Of a stretch of 44,646 nt of DNA, positions 32,535-41,409 are shown piece by piece. Under the pieces are notes generated by a model. That model ran no database searches. It was not told the DNA's origin and saw nothing but the letters and a program-made list of their open reading frames with translations. Position 1 is the first letter of the stretch; every line of letters begins with the position of its first letter. The DNA is from Deltaproteobacteria bacterium (GTDB lineage Bacteria; Desulfobacterota; JADFVX01). The position numbers and the translations under genes were made by a program. The stretch lies in NCBI GenBank assembly GCA_029860075.1, contig JAOUBX010000033.1, positions 1 to 44,646 of the forward strand, read 5' to 3'.

Positions 32535-35500
32535 TCAATCCCTTCTCTGCTTGCCAAGGAAGGGATTTCCATGGAAGTATTTATACCTCATAAGCCCTTC
32601 AAAACCGTGACAGTCCTTGCATACATTAGATGCGCTTTTCAGCCTCAGGAAACTATTCCTGTTGTTTCCTTCCGCCCCTTTACCACTCCCCTTCACAAGG
32701 CTTCCCGTCTGCCATAAATGGGGATTATGGCAGGTAGGACAAGCTATAATGCCCGTTTGCACTTCACGGCCCGAAATATCATAAAGAGGCGCGTAGTTTG
32801 AATCCTCAGGTTTGGTAACTTCGCTGACAACGATATCCCGGGGATGTCTGAATCGCTTTATCCCCTTTTGGGCCGCAATCCCCTGACTGGAATGGCAACC
32901 AAGACAGGTCTGCTCCGCTATCAACTCACTTTGTGAGCTAAAATCTCTGGCCCAGAGTTTATAACCACTCTTGGCTCCGCCATGAGGCACATGGCAAGCG
33001 CTGCAAACCCCGCTGTCGGCAACAGTCTCTCCCCGTTTGTTTTTCTGCTCCGGAGCAGTGACAGACATATCGTGATCTGTTTTTGAAACATAGCGTTTTT
33101 CGGTATGACAGGTAGTACAAAGTGAAGATTCGGGCAGGTTCGACTTTCTAAGGAAACTGTTTCCACCATTGCCTTCTATTTTTTTACCCGTTCCCGGCTC
33201 GGCCCTGGAGGGGTCCCATCTATGAACATCGTGACAAGTGGAACAGGTAATGTCACCACTGCTTGTTTTCGTTCCCAGTTTGTCATAAAGCGGGAATTTG
33301 GTTTCTATATGATAATCAACACCCTCCTTATAAAAGCGTGATGTCTCCCTCTTAAGCGTCGCTTTGGCATCAGAAACCTTTTTATTCATGGGATGATTGG
33401 TTACCGTGCTGATAATCTTTTTACGGGCTGCTTTTCTGGGAGAATGACAGCCCGTACACAAGGCCTCAATCCGATTCTCACCCGGGCCGACTCCACGTCC
33501 CCAGAGCTTGTTCCCCCAGGCATTATGGACTTTATGACAGGCGCCGCAAATCCCTGAATCCGCCACCTTTTCACGTGACATATTTTTAACTTTGGGCGCC
33601 GTTACGTTCAGATCATGATCAGTACCGACAATAAGCGATTTTTCCTTATGGCAGGCGGCACAGAGAGTAACGGAATCATCATAGGGCACCCGGAGGAAAC
33701 TATTGAACCTGTCCCCTTCTATCTTTCGTTTTCCCGGGCCTTTTTCCTTTTCCGGTTCCCATTTATGGACATTATGACAGGTAGAGCAGGTTACAAATCC
33801 CGAATCATTTTTTCTCCCCTCTCCATTAAAAAGCGGGAGCATATTCTTCATCGTGGGAATAATATTGGGACGTTTGCCTAAGGGATGACTGACAAAACCT
33901 GTCTTTTTATCTTCGGCAACATTCTTATCGGAATGACATGAAGAACAAAGCACTTCAATAACATCCCCCTCACCGGCAAGATTTCTTGACCAGAGTTTTT
34001 TAGAACGTCCATTGTGGGGCGTATGACAGGCACCACAGGTACCAGACTCACTGACCGTCTCCCTGTTGGCATTCTTCGATGAAGGCGCCGTAAGACCAAG
34101 GTCATGCTTTGTTTCCTTGACGGTAAACTTATCTTTATGACAAACGTTACAAAGCTCATCTGTCTTGCCTATTTTCTTCCTTAAGAAACTATTGTTACCA
34201 TCGCCTTCAACTTTCTTCCCCCCCTTATCATTATTTGAAGGAGACCAGCGGTGAACATCATGGCAGCTTGAACAATCAACGGCCCCTTTTTTCCAGAGAC
34301 TGCCGTCACCGGCATAAAGGGGAAGGTCAATCTCTTCCTCATCAACAACTTTTGGAATAACGCCGAGAGGATGAGTTTCAACACCCGTCGTCTTTTCCCC
34401 GGCCTCTTTATCATCGGCATGACAGGAGGTGCAAAGCACTTCAACATTACCATCACCACTGCCGGGTTCCCTAACCCAAAGCTTCCCTGCAACGGCATTG
34501 TGCGGCGTATGGCAAGCGCCGCAGGTACCTGACTTTTTAAGGTTTTGACCTTTTATATTGATAGCATCGGGAACCACTTCATTCATATCATGTTTTGTTT
34601 CCAGCAGAGTCTCTTTATCGGTGTGACATGTACGGCATAGCAAGCTGTCGCCACCGGCGGACTTCCTGAGGAAACTGTTCTCTCCGTCACCGGCAACATC
34701 CTTTTCTCCCCTCTCATCAGAATCAGGAGACCAGCGGTGGACGTTATGACAGCTTGGACAGGTCACTTTACCTTTGACGCTCTTCGCGCCGGTCTTCGTA
34801 TAAAGCGGAAGAGAAAGGGAAGTATAGTTCCCGCTAATAGCTACATCTACGGGGTGAGTTATTTCTCCGGTGAGAGCCTTTTTAGCAACCTTTTCTTTAT
34901 CATGACAGCTAAAACAGAGGTCTTCCATCTTATTGCCGGTCACAGCCCGGGACCACATTTTGAATGAATTCCCCTTGTGCATATGATGGCAGGCGCTGCA
35001 TGTTCCTTTCTCACCGGCCTTTACGGCATCACTGTTTTCTTCGTCGGGGTAAAACTTTGCAATATCGTGCTTCGTCTCATAAATTGTCTTCTTCGAGGTA
35101 TGACAGGTAACACAAAGGGCTCCTTTTACGTTAGCATTCTGAAGAAGATGATTGTCCTTAGTCCCGTTATGCGGCGTATGGCAGGTTATACAGTTAATCC
35201 TGCCGTCATAACTCAGGTAAGGCTTTTTCCCGTTATCCCATTTTTCAGGAAGTCTGGCCTCTTCCATTAGAGGAACATCAACGGGATGGCTAAACCTTCT
35301 TTTGGAATCTTCCTCGGCAAGGGCAGGTTTTTTTGTATGACAGGTCTCACATAGCTGGGAATGAGTAAGGCTTCCTTTACTGTTGGGTATAACAAGAAAA
35401 TGCTCGTTTGTACTGCCATGAGGCGTATGGCAGGTCTGGCAGATAACCGTATCATTGCTGCCCAGTTTTCCACCGTTGTTTACAATTTTACGGGGAATCT

Positions 35501-36062
35501 TTTTGAGCTTGACATCAATGGGATGGTTGCCCATCTTGGGACCACCTTTTTTGTTTCTGTGGCACCTTTTACACATTAGTGAATTAACATTTGCCTCACG
35601 GAGGAAGATGGTTTCCGCCATTCCCGGTTTCGTATTAACACCATGGGCTGAATGGCAGGTTGCGCACTGGATCCTTCCTTCCTTGTCAAGGGGGTACTCT
35701 TCAGGAACGGAAACATTGGCAGAAGGCTTGACACCCGTTTTATGTCTGCTCGTTTCCCAGACTTTCAGCCTCGAATCGCCAACGGAACCATCATGGCAGC
35801 TGTAACACATCATCTCGTTAGCAACAAGCTTTTCTTTTGGATAGTCCGTTAAATCCGTCGATTGCCCCTGACGATAGAAGACATCGATCCAGTTAATATG
35901 GCACATGGCACACTCTTTAGCGGAGTTAACGCCACCGCCGGTTTCCGCAAATGCCGGCAATGGAGATAGAAACAATAATAAGAGGACAGGAAGCTTTAAA
36001 ACAGAAAAGAGACTGTTCGAGGAGTATTTAGATTTGAATTTTAAGTCTGCAGTTTCTTTCAT
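32535..36062 (-). CDS. 28-heme c-type cytochrome, secreted
   Basis: This 1175-residue protein has a signal peptide ending near PAFA (about 39) and 28 CxxCH heme motifs, counted directly. From the third motif on, the hemes come in repeating four-heme blocks: CxxCH followed by NVHRW, DVHRW or TPHN; then LCxxCH with ETKHD a little later; then GTCGACHTPHN; then LCxSCH followed by a THPLG or SHPVD histidine. The blocks also share GDGxNSFLRK linkers. Extra His residues in these linkers can supply second axial ligands. Six or so blocks plus terminal pairs make a linear electron wire probably longer than 10 nm. It starts in a 4-nt ATGA overlap with the NHL gene. No porin or lipobox is seen, so outer-membrane or surface location is inference. 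Confidence 0.95.
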   Translation of the reverse strand: MKETADLKFKSKYSSNSLFSVLKLPVLLLLFLSPLPAFAETGGGVNSAKECAMCHINWIDVFYRQGQSTDLTDYPKEKLVANEMMCYSCHDGSVGDSRLKVWETSRHKTGVKPSANVSVPEEYPLDKEGRIQCATCHSAHGVNTKPGMAETIFLREANVNSLMCKRCHRNKKGGPKMGNHPIDVKLKKIPRKIVNNGGKLGSNDTVICQTCHTPHGSTNEHFLVIPNSKGSLTHSQLCETCHTKKPALAEEDSKRRFSHPVDVPLMEEARLPEKWDNGKKPYLSYDGRINCITCHTPHNGTKDNHLLQNANVKGALCVTCHTSKKTIYETKHDIAKFYPDEENSDAVKAGEKGTCSACHHMHKGNSFKMWSRAVTGNKMEDLCFSCHDKEKVAKKALTGEITHPVDVAISGNYTSLSLPLYTKTGAKSVKGKVTCPSCHNVHRWSPDSDERGEKDVAGDGENSFLRKSAGGDSLLCRTCHTDKETLLETKHDMNEVVPDAINIKGQNLKKSGTCGACHTPHNAVAGKLWVREPGSGDGNVEVLCTSCHADDKEAGEKTTGVETHPLGVIPKVVDEEEIDLPLYAGDGSLWKKGAVDCSSCHDVHRWSPSNNDKGGKKVEGDGNNSFLRKKIGKTDELCNVCHKDKFTVKETKHDLGLTAPSSKNANRETVSESGTCGACHTPHNGRSKKLWSRNLAGEGDVIEVLCSSCHSDKNVAEDKKTGFVSHPLGKRPNIIPTMKNMLPLFNGEGRKNDSGFVTCSTCHNVHKWEPEKEKGPGKRKIEGDRFNSFLRVPYDDSVTLCAACHKEKSLIVGTDHDLNVTAPKVKNMSREKVADSGICGACHKVHNAWGNKLWGRGVGPGENRIEALCTGCHSPRKAARKKIISTVTNHPMNKKVSDAKATLKRETSRFYKEGVDYHIETKFPLYDKLGTKTSSGDITCSTCHDVHRWDPSRAEPGTGKKIEGNGGNSFLRKSNLPESSLCTTCHTEKRYVSKTDHDMSVTAPEQKNKRGETVADSGVCSACHVPHGGAKSGYKLWARDFSSQSELIAEQTCLGCHSSQGIAAQKGIKRFRHPRDIVVSEVTKPEDSNYAPLYDISGREVQTGIIACPTCHNPHLWQTGSLVKGSGKGAEGNNRNSFLRLKSASNVCKDCHGFEGLMRYKYFHGNPFLGKQRRD

Positions 36063-37000
36063 TTTAACTCGAAGACACTTACCTTATGGGCAAACTGCTC
36101 AACAACATAAAGACGATCATCTTTGTCAAAGGAAATTCTTATGGGAGTGATAAATTTCTTAATACCATTTTTTTCATCTCCGATTAGAGCAAGAAAGTTA
36201 CCATCGCTATCAAATGCCTGGATAACGCCGAGAAAGCTGTCACTTACATAGATCCTTCCTTTAGAATCGACGGCAACACCCTTTGGCCTGAAATACTGAC
36301 CGCTATCAACTCCCCACTCGCCCACATCAACGGTGAAGCGTCCCTCCGGGCTCAACACCCTTACCCTCGTGTTGATAACATCAACGACATAGACGTTACC
36401 CTTCCTGTCAATATCAAGCGTAAAGGGCCATCTGAGATCGACTTTTATCTTTCCCAGCCCCATTTCACCGATGGATCGAACAAAGCGTTTTCTTCTGAGA
36501 TTATAGGTATAGATGACATGGTTTTCATTATCCACCATGTACAGGAGTTTCCTTCTCTTATCGACAACAGTATCGGTAGGGTCCGGATTTTTTGTTCCTT
36601 CAGGCGGAACCTGGATCTCATAGAGAAAATCACCTTTGGGAGAGAGGGCCACTATCCTGTGGTTTCCACTGTCAGCAACATAGACGTTTCCTTTCCTGTC
36701 CAGGCTGAGGCCAAGAGGCATATCGAATTCTCCCTCGCCGCTACCTCCTTTTCCAAATTCATAGAGATATTCACCCTGGCCGTCGAAAACGACAACCCGG
36801 TTATTGACCCCGTCAAGGACGTAAGCAAGGCCATCTTCCGAGATAGCTACATCGCTCGGATGTTTAAAGCGGTCTTCCTTCTTTTCAATGGTAAAAAGAT
36901 ACTTGAGTTCCTGATATTTAGGTTTTGCATAGCTTAACCTTATATCAGGGAAAAGGAGAACGGATAAAAGTACAATAGCAAATAAAGGTTTTATTTTCAT
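36059..37000 (-). CDS. Periplasmic or extracellular NHL-repeat beta-propeller protein
   Basis: This 313-residue protein has a signal peptide (MKIKPLFAIVLLSVLLF, cleavage near SYA at about 25) followed by about six NHL blades. Typical blade text is HPSDVAISEDGLAYVLDGVN, NRVVVFDGQGEYLYEFG, MPLGLSLDRKGNVYVADSGN and RPKGVAVDSKGRIYVSDS. NHL propellers act as interaction platforms; proteins of this kind recur beside multiheme cytochromes in Geobacter-type electron-transfer clusters. It is translationally coupled (ATGA) to the 28-heme cytochrome, which suggests a one-to-one complex or an assembly role. Confidence 0.88.
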   Translation of the reverse strand: MKIKPLFAIVLLSVLLFPDIRLSYAKPKYQELKYLFTIEKKEDRFKHPSDVAISEDGLAYVLDGVNNRVVVFDGQGEYLYEFGKGGSGEGEFDMPLGLSLDRKGNVYVADSGNHRIVALSPKGDFLYEIQVPPEGTKNPDPTDTVVDKRRKLLYMVDNENHVIYTYNLRRKRFVRSIGEMGLGKIKVDLRWPFTLDIDRKGNVYVVDVINTRVRVLSPEGRFTVDVGEWGVDSGQYFRPKGVAVDSKGRIYVSDSFLGVIQAFDSDGNFLALIGDEKNGIKKFITPIRISFDKDDRLYVVEQFAHKVSVFELK

Positions 37001-37105
37001 GAGGTTGACTGCCTAACAGAACGTTTGCTTCATATAATAGAGCTTTGTTCAGGACTAGTCAAGAAAATGGAGCGCTTCTTATTACCGGTGGGTCTTAAAA
37101 CAAGG

Positions 37106-38266
37106 TCACTTGAATTTAACTTCCAGCCTCAATGTCTTGTCTTCCTGAACCTCAACACCCCTCAGCCATTTTTCCTGGCCCATATAGTGTATTTTTACGT
37201 CATACTTTCCGGAAAAAAGATCCATCTCAGCAGGAAATGTTTCCGTCATATCGATCTTTTCGCCGGTACTTGCATTATATATTTCACACCACCATTGAGG
37301 CTTTTTTAATTTTCTCTTTTTGCCAAAAATCTGCTTTTTGCCACTAAATGTCTTAACAATCATTGAACCTTTCGCAAAACTAACCGTTTCCTTATGACGC
37401 TTTCCCTCTTTAATTCTCACGTTTTTAAGCAGGCGTTCAGCATTACCATATTTCAATTTTACGTCATATATGCCGGCAGGCAAATGAAATTGAGCAGGAA
37501 AATTATGTGTACTTTCCAGGAGCAGTTCATCGCCCGCCCTGAAAACTCTTGCACCCCATAAATATCCGTACCTGGTCTGCATATACTCCCTGACCTCTTC
37601 TCCTGTCGGACCGAGTACTTTGATCTCCATATTATAGGCCACGTTTCCCTCTATGCGATTAAGTGCTTTTTTAAAATCCGTCGCCTTGGCTGCACCGTAA
37701 AATTGCCCCCCCGATTGCGAGGCGAGGCATTTGAGTTTTTCCATAGATTCAAGATCGGGGAGCATAAAACCGAGCACATGAAACCGGGCGGACTTCCCCC
37801 TCGCTCTCAACATGCGATACTTAACGCAGGGGTCAGATTTGCAGGCCTTTCTTCCGCTAATATAGAAAACCTTGTCATTATCTGCATTTAGTCCCTTTAT
37901 GGCATCACCAAGAGATTTTTTAAAAATAACTTCTGCAGGAACAATCTTCATCAGTTCAAGGGCATTTTTCCTTGCTTCTTCCACTTTAAAAGCACTTCTT
38001 GCAGGATCCTCGCAGGAATCTCCATCGTAAAAATAGACCTTGAGATCATCAAACATTCCCCTGTTCTTCTTCAGAAATTTCCCCACTTCTCTAGAGGCAA
38101 AATCGAGTTTACTGTATCCATTTACTTCTTCATCAGTCATCCAACCCGATGAATCCATGAGAACAACCATCCTCGATGCAGACGCCTGCAAAGGCAAAGC
38201 AAGGAAGAGGAGAAAAATAAATGTTAATTTGACGATAGGCCTAGAAATCATCACTCTGTGGCACAT
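37106..38266 (-). CDS. Secreted VWA-like protein with two C-terminal repeat domains
   Basis: This 386-residue protein (ATG at 38266; an internal ATG at 38251 is also possible) overlaps the end of the triheme cytochrome gene. After a signal peptide ending near ASA comes a von Willebrand A-like domain: RMVVLMDSSGWMTDEEV, VYFYDGDSC, KVFYISGRKACKSDPCVKYR and FHVLGFML. The metal-site motif reads DSSGW where DxSxS is usual, so metal binding may be altered. Two similar beta repeats follow (about 250-310 and 330-386), each with FPA-(Q/E)-(F/M)-L-GxYDVK-Y and a following L-V-E segment. Cys residues at 66, 145 and 150 region may form disulfides. Possible assembly or adhesion factor for the cytochromes. 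Confidence 0.78.
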   Translation of the reverse strand: MCHRVMISRPIVKLTFIFLLFLALPLQASASRMVVLMDSSGWMTDEEVNGYSKLDFASREVGKFLKKNRGMFDDLKVYFYDGDSCEDPARSAFKVEEARKNALELMKIVPAEVIFKKSLGDAIKGLNADNDKVFYISGRKACKSDPCVKYRMLRARGKSARFHVLGFMLPDLESMEKLKCLASQSGGQFYGAAKATDFKKALNRIEGNVAYNMEIKVLGPTGEEVREYMQTRYGYLWGARVFRAGDELLLESTHNFPAQFHLPAGIYDVKLKYGNAERLLKNVRIKEGKRHKETVSFAKGSMIVKTFSGKKQIFGKKRKLKKPQWWCEIYNASTGEKIDMTETFPAEMDLFSGKYDVKIHYMGQEKWLRGVEVQEDKTLRLEVKFK

Positions 38267-39128
38267 TACCTGTTTCCCCCGGCATTAAGAATTTAGGTAT
38301 ATAAAAAGCTTTGTACTTCTGAACCATTCCGACAACCTCCGTTCCTGTCAGATCATTAACACGGTGACGGGGATAGCCAAGCCTGGCAAAGGGTAGATAA
38401 GGTTCATCAGGCTGGTGACAGCCGTCACAGAGAAGCGGCTGGTCATTAACTATTCTGTGTATAACCTTCTTCATTTTAGATTGCTGTGTCGGTGCGAGAA
38501 GGTCTTTTTTCTTCAAATATTCTTCGGCAAATTCCTTCTCCTTTTCCCCGTTAAGGAACCGGAATTTTTCTCCTTTTACAGTACCGGGAGCAATCTTGGC
38601 ACCATAGTTACCATACCTGTCAATTTCAGTAGCAACCAGCCCCGGAGGATTACCAATTGCCTTTCCTGTCTTTTTATCATACCAGCGGAAAGTCCATGCC
38701 TCTTTCCCTTCAGGAGGCTGAATATGGCAGGTTTCACAGGCAAGATAAAAGGCATGCATATTCAGGAAGGCACGGATGGCCTTGGCCTTGTCATGGGGAA
38801 CATCACCATGACACCTGATACATACACTTTGCGTATCGAACTCTACTGAAAATCCGGTATGGTGGAAATGACCCTTTACATACTGCTCTTTGATAACCCG
38901 GTATCCAAGATCAGTTTCCGCCGTCTGTGACTGCTCTGAAAGCATTTTCTGAAAGAGTTTTTCCTCTTCCGAAGTGCCGTCGTCAAGCTGCTCTTCATGA
39001 GCTGCATCATGATCATCATGCAGGTAATGGCCGAAGATAACAGGGAATATAAAGGTCCCATACCAGATGGTAAATGCCATCAGGGCTACCGTGTAGAGTT
39101 TAAAAATTATTTTCTTAAAAATATCCAT
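38241..39128 (-). CDS. Membrane-anchored triheme cytochrome c
   Basis: This 295-residue protein has one N-terminal membrane helix (about 9-33) with no cleavage site evident, a His/Asp-rich linker (HYLHDDHDAAHEE), and three heme motifs: CIRCH, CETCH and CDGCH. Other His residues in GHFHHTG, FLNMHAFYL and VIHRIVND can serve as second ligands, as in NapC/NrfH-like quinol-linked cytochromes, although the heme count (three) is lower than in those. It lies 20 bp after the cytochrome b gene, so it probably takes electrons from that subunit. Its 3' end overlaps the VWA gene. Confidence 0.85.
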   Translation of the reverse strand: MDIFKKIIFKLYTVALMAFTIWYGTFIFPVIFGHYLHDDHDAAHEEQLDDGTSEEEKLFQKMLSEQSQTAETDLGYRVIKEQYVKGHFHHTGFSVEFDTQSVCIRCHGDVPHDKAKAIRAFLNMHAFYLACETCHIQPPEGKEAWTFRWYDKKTGKAIGNPPGLVATEIDRYGNYGAKIAPGTVKGEKFRFLNGEKEKEFAEEYLKKKDLLAPTQQSKMKKVIHRIVNDQPLLCDGCHQPDEPYLPFARLGYPRHRVNDLTGTEVVGMVQKYKAFYIPKFLMPGETGNVPQSDDF

Positions 39129-39148
39129 GATATTAAATAAATCCTCCG

Positions 39149-39946
39149 TTAGTGCTGTGGTTTTATCTGGTCTTCAAGGCCTTCTTCTTTCATGGTCCTT
39201 TCATACTCGGCATAGTGCTCATGCATCATATCGGCTTCCGTAAGATAGCCCGTTAAAAAAACGGTTCCCATGGGGAATTTTTCTGGTGAATAATGAACGT
39301 TATACCAGTGAACAAAGAAAAGAAACAGGGCAGCCAACAGGGCCTCATCGGTGTGCATGATGTAACTTATGTTAAATGCGACACCGGGCAGGTAATGGCT
39401 GAAAAAATCCCTCTGCCAGAGAATTACGCCGGCAGGACCGAGAACAGGAATACCCCAGTAAGGAGCAATATAATCAAACTTCTCTTTCCATGACATTCTG
39501 TCGTACTTTACCGGCTTGTTCGTAATATAGAAGAGGTACTTGAGGTGCTGAACCAGATCTTTGCCGTCCTGCAAATTGGGCAGCATTTCCTGTGTCAGGA
39601 GCGCATGTAAAAAGGAGACGGGGTTCAATCTTCTTTCGGCAAGCAGCTTTTTTACCCTGTTTTTATAAAAGTGACTCATCCAATAGAGGGTGTGATAAAC
39701 AAAGAGCATAAGCAGTATTGTGCCGGCCGTACGGTGTATAGTCGGCGCAACTTCTATACCACCAAAAAAATTGTAGAGCGGCTTTGCCCACCATTTGTCA
39801 TGAAATTTCAGCGGAAATCCCGTTAAAGACAGGGTAATCACTGTTGAAAACAAGACAATATGCTGAAGCCTTTGATGCAAGGAAAAGCGGAAAAAATACC
39901 TCTTTCCGTTTCTCTCAATAATTCTTGGATACTTCCGTGATGACAT
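39149..39946 (-). CDS. Cytochrome b subunit (FdhI/Ni-Fe hydrogenase cytochrome b-like)
   Basis: This 265-residue integral membrane protein has four main helices. Probable heme b ligands are His residues in SLHQRLQHIVLF (helix 1), TIHRTAGTILLMLFVYHTLYW (helix 2) and IMHTDEALLAALFLFFVHWYNVHY (helix 4), a pattern of the Ni_hydr_CYTB/b561 superfamily. These subunits exchange electrons between the quinone pool and periplasmic cytochromes. GGAGG lies 8 bp before the ATG at 39946. Its place between an 8-heme and a 3-heme anchored cytochrome suggests a menaquinol:cytochrome c oxidoreductase similar in concept to the Cbc complexes of Geobacter; that comparison is inference from gene order. Confidence 0.85.
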   Translation of the reverse strand: MSSRKYPRIIERNGKRYFFRFSLHQRLQHIVLFSTVITLSLTGFPLKFHDKWWAKPLYNFFGGIEVAPTIHRTAGTILLMLFVYHTLYWMSHFYKNRVKKLLAERRLNPVSFLHALLTQEMLPNLQDGKDLVQHLKYLFYITNKPVKYDRMSWKEKFDYIAPYWGIPVLGPAGVILWQRDFFSHYLPGVAFNISYIMHTDEALLAALFLFFVHWYNVHYSPEKFPMGTVFLTGYLTEADMMHEHYAEYERTMKEEGLEDQIKPQH

Positions 39947-40013
39947 TATTTATCCTCCCTATGTCCGTCCCTAATAGTACGCTTCCTAAAGTTATTATTT
40001 CTTTTCTTTCCCG

Positions 40014-41069
40014 CTAGTGATCCTTACTCTTAAAGAGAGAGGCATGCGGGAAAAACCTCCTCACAAGTTCCAGGAAGATGACACTCAGGAAAAAATACAT
40101 GGTGCCCCCCGTGAGGAAGGTAAAGAATAAAAGCAGGTAATACTCGATGGGATACTTTTCCGGATCATCGTAGGTTACATGAACATGGTAACCGGCCAGG
40201 TTTTCTCCGGCATTAACATGACAATCCTTAACCCTGCAAGTCATACTCCTGTTCTCTTTATTAACAGCAGCAGTAGGCGATGACTTGGATTCGATGAGGT
40301 GCACGTTATCTCCCGGCCTGATATGACAATCTACACAGTCAGGCGTTCTTTCCGAACCATGATTAACAGCCTTGCCATGGAAGGTTTCAAAATAGGATGA
40401 AACCACATCGTCAAGATTGTGCCGCTTCTGAAATGCCTTGTCTCCATGACATCTGGCACACACGGAAACAATCTCACGGGGCGTTCTTGTTTTCTGGAGC
40501 CTTGAAGTTACGTGGGTATAGAATATATCGGCAAATCTGCCCGTCCTGTGGCAGGTCTTACAGCGGGCAATAGCTCTTTCGGAAACACCGGGCTTACTTC
40601 CCTTAAAAAATGAGAGAGGCCTGTAAATGGGCTGTTCATGACAATCCTTACAGTGAGGATAGTCTTCGGCGAGTTCTTTTAGATTACCGTCCTTATCATA
40701 CTTTGAGTGGGCGCTCTGAAATAAATTATCTTCAATCGATTGATGAGAAAACCTTCTCTGGCCTGATGGCTCGATAATGTGGCATTCGATGGTACAGTTA
40801 ACCTTCTGGGCAGGCTCATGAGGGACAACGTTAATGTCGCGGTGACAGTCATTACATTTGACTTTACCATGAGGACTGAGGGAAAACATGTTGTGATTGA
40901 TAAAGAAGAGTCTGAATTTACCTGTTTCATCAATCCTGCTTAACCCCCTGTATTTGTGACAAAGAATACAGTTAAGCTCGTCTGCCGCCTTGACTTCGCC
41001 AGAAACCGACAATGAGCCAAAGATGACCAAGAAAATAAGTAGTGCTTTTATAATGACTGATTTTCCCAC
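40014..41069 (-). CDS. Membrane-anchored multiheme cytochrome c with six CxxCH plus CX3CH and CX4CH sites
   Basis: This 351-residue protein has a signal peptide ending near VKA (about 28), a heme domain (30-290) and one C-terminal membrane helix (about 308-335) followed by a basic tail. Regular motifs are CILCH, CNDCH, CKDCH, CKTCH, CARCH and CVDCH. Two further sites have longer spacing, CTIECH and CRVKDCH, so up to eight hemes are possible. The GTG start at 41069 has GAGG 8 bp upstream. It is the first gene after the sigma-54 promoter at 41177-41191 and the likely partner of the cytochrome b encoded next. It would sit on the periplasmic face of the inner membrane. Confidence 0.88.
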   Translation of the reverse strand: MGKSVIIKALLIFLVIFGSLSVSGEVKAADELNCILCHKYRGLSRIDETGKFRLFFINHNMFSLSPHGKVKCNDCHRDINVVPHEPAQKVNCTIECHIIEPSGQRRFSHQSIEDNLFQSAHSKYDKDGNLKELAEDYPHCKDCHEQPIYRPLSFFKGSKPGVSERAIARCKTCHRTGRFADIFYTHVTSRLQKTRTPREIVSVCARCHGDKAFQKRHNLDDVVSSYFETFHGKAVNHGSERTPDCVDCHIRPGDNVHLIESKSSPTAAVNKENRSMTCRVKDCHVNAGENLAGYHVHVTYDDPEKYPIEYYLLLFFTFLTGGTMYFFLSVIFLELVRRFFPHASLFKSKDH

Positions 41070-41176
41070 TTGTTCGCCTCTTTCTTGCTGTCTATAATAT
41101 TTTGTTAGATTATTGCTGACTTATAAAACGAAGTGAATCCTAAAGGAGGACACACTAAAATCGATGCACATAATGA

Positions 41177-41191
41177 GCAATAGTTATGCCA
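41177..41191 (-). promoter_or_regulatory. Sigma-54 (-24/-12) promoter of the cytochrome cluster
   Basis: The minus strand reads TGGCATAACTATTGC: GG and GC are exactly 10 bp apart and the -12 element TTGC is perfect. Transcription should begin near 41165, giving a leader of about 95 nt to the GTG at 41069. The adjacent NtrC-type regulator and two enhancer-like palindromes upstream support it. Confidence 0.78.
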
Positions 41192-41285
41192 AGTATCGCA
41201 AACAACTAAAATCGGCGCCTAACTATCGGAAAGAAAAGAACTATTTACAAAGGCGGGGCTGGTGTTGAAAATGTCGAAGAAAGGC

Positions 41286-41313
41286 TTTTTTGTCATAAAT
41301 AAATGACAAAAAA
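41286..41313. promoter_or_regulatory. Enhancer-like palindrome A (TGTCAT-N6-ATGACA)
   Basis: TGTCAT (41291-41296) and ATGACA (41303-41308) with six bases between, extended by T and A runs to 11-bp arms. It lies about 134 bp upstream of the predicted sigma-54 transcription start. It has no GC in the stem apart from the TGTCAT core, so terminator function is unlikely. Confidence 0.65.
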
Positions 41314-41379
41314 ATTGCAGAACAGCATTAATGTTTAAATTTCAACGACTTAAAGATGGCAACACAAAAAAGAGACAGG

Positions 41380-41397
41380 TGTCATAAAATTATGACA
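41380..41397. promoter_or_regulatory. Enhancer-like palindrome B (TGTCAT-N6-ATGACA)
   Basis: This second 18-bp site has the same half-sites and the same 6-bp spacer as site A, centred 89 bp further from the promoter and only 13 bp from the stop of the regulator gene. Two identical dyads at this distance are typical binding sites for an NtrC-family dimer. Confidence 0.65.
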
Positions 41398-41409
41398 ATC
41401 CTGGAAGGA

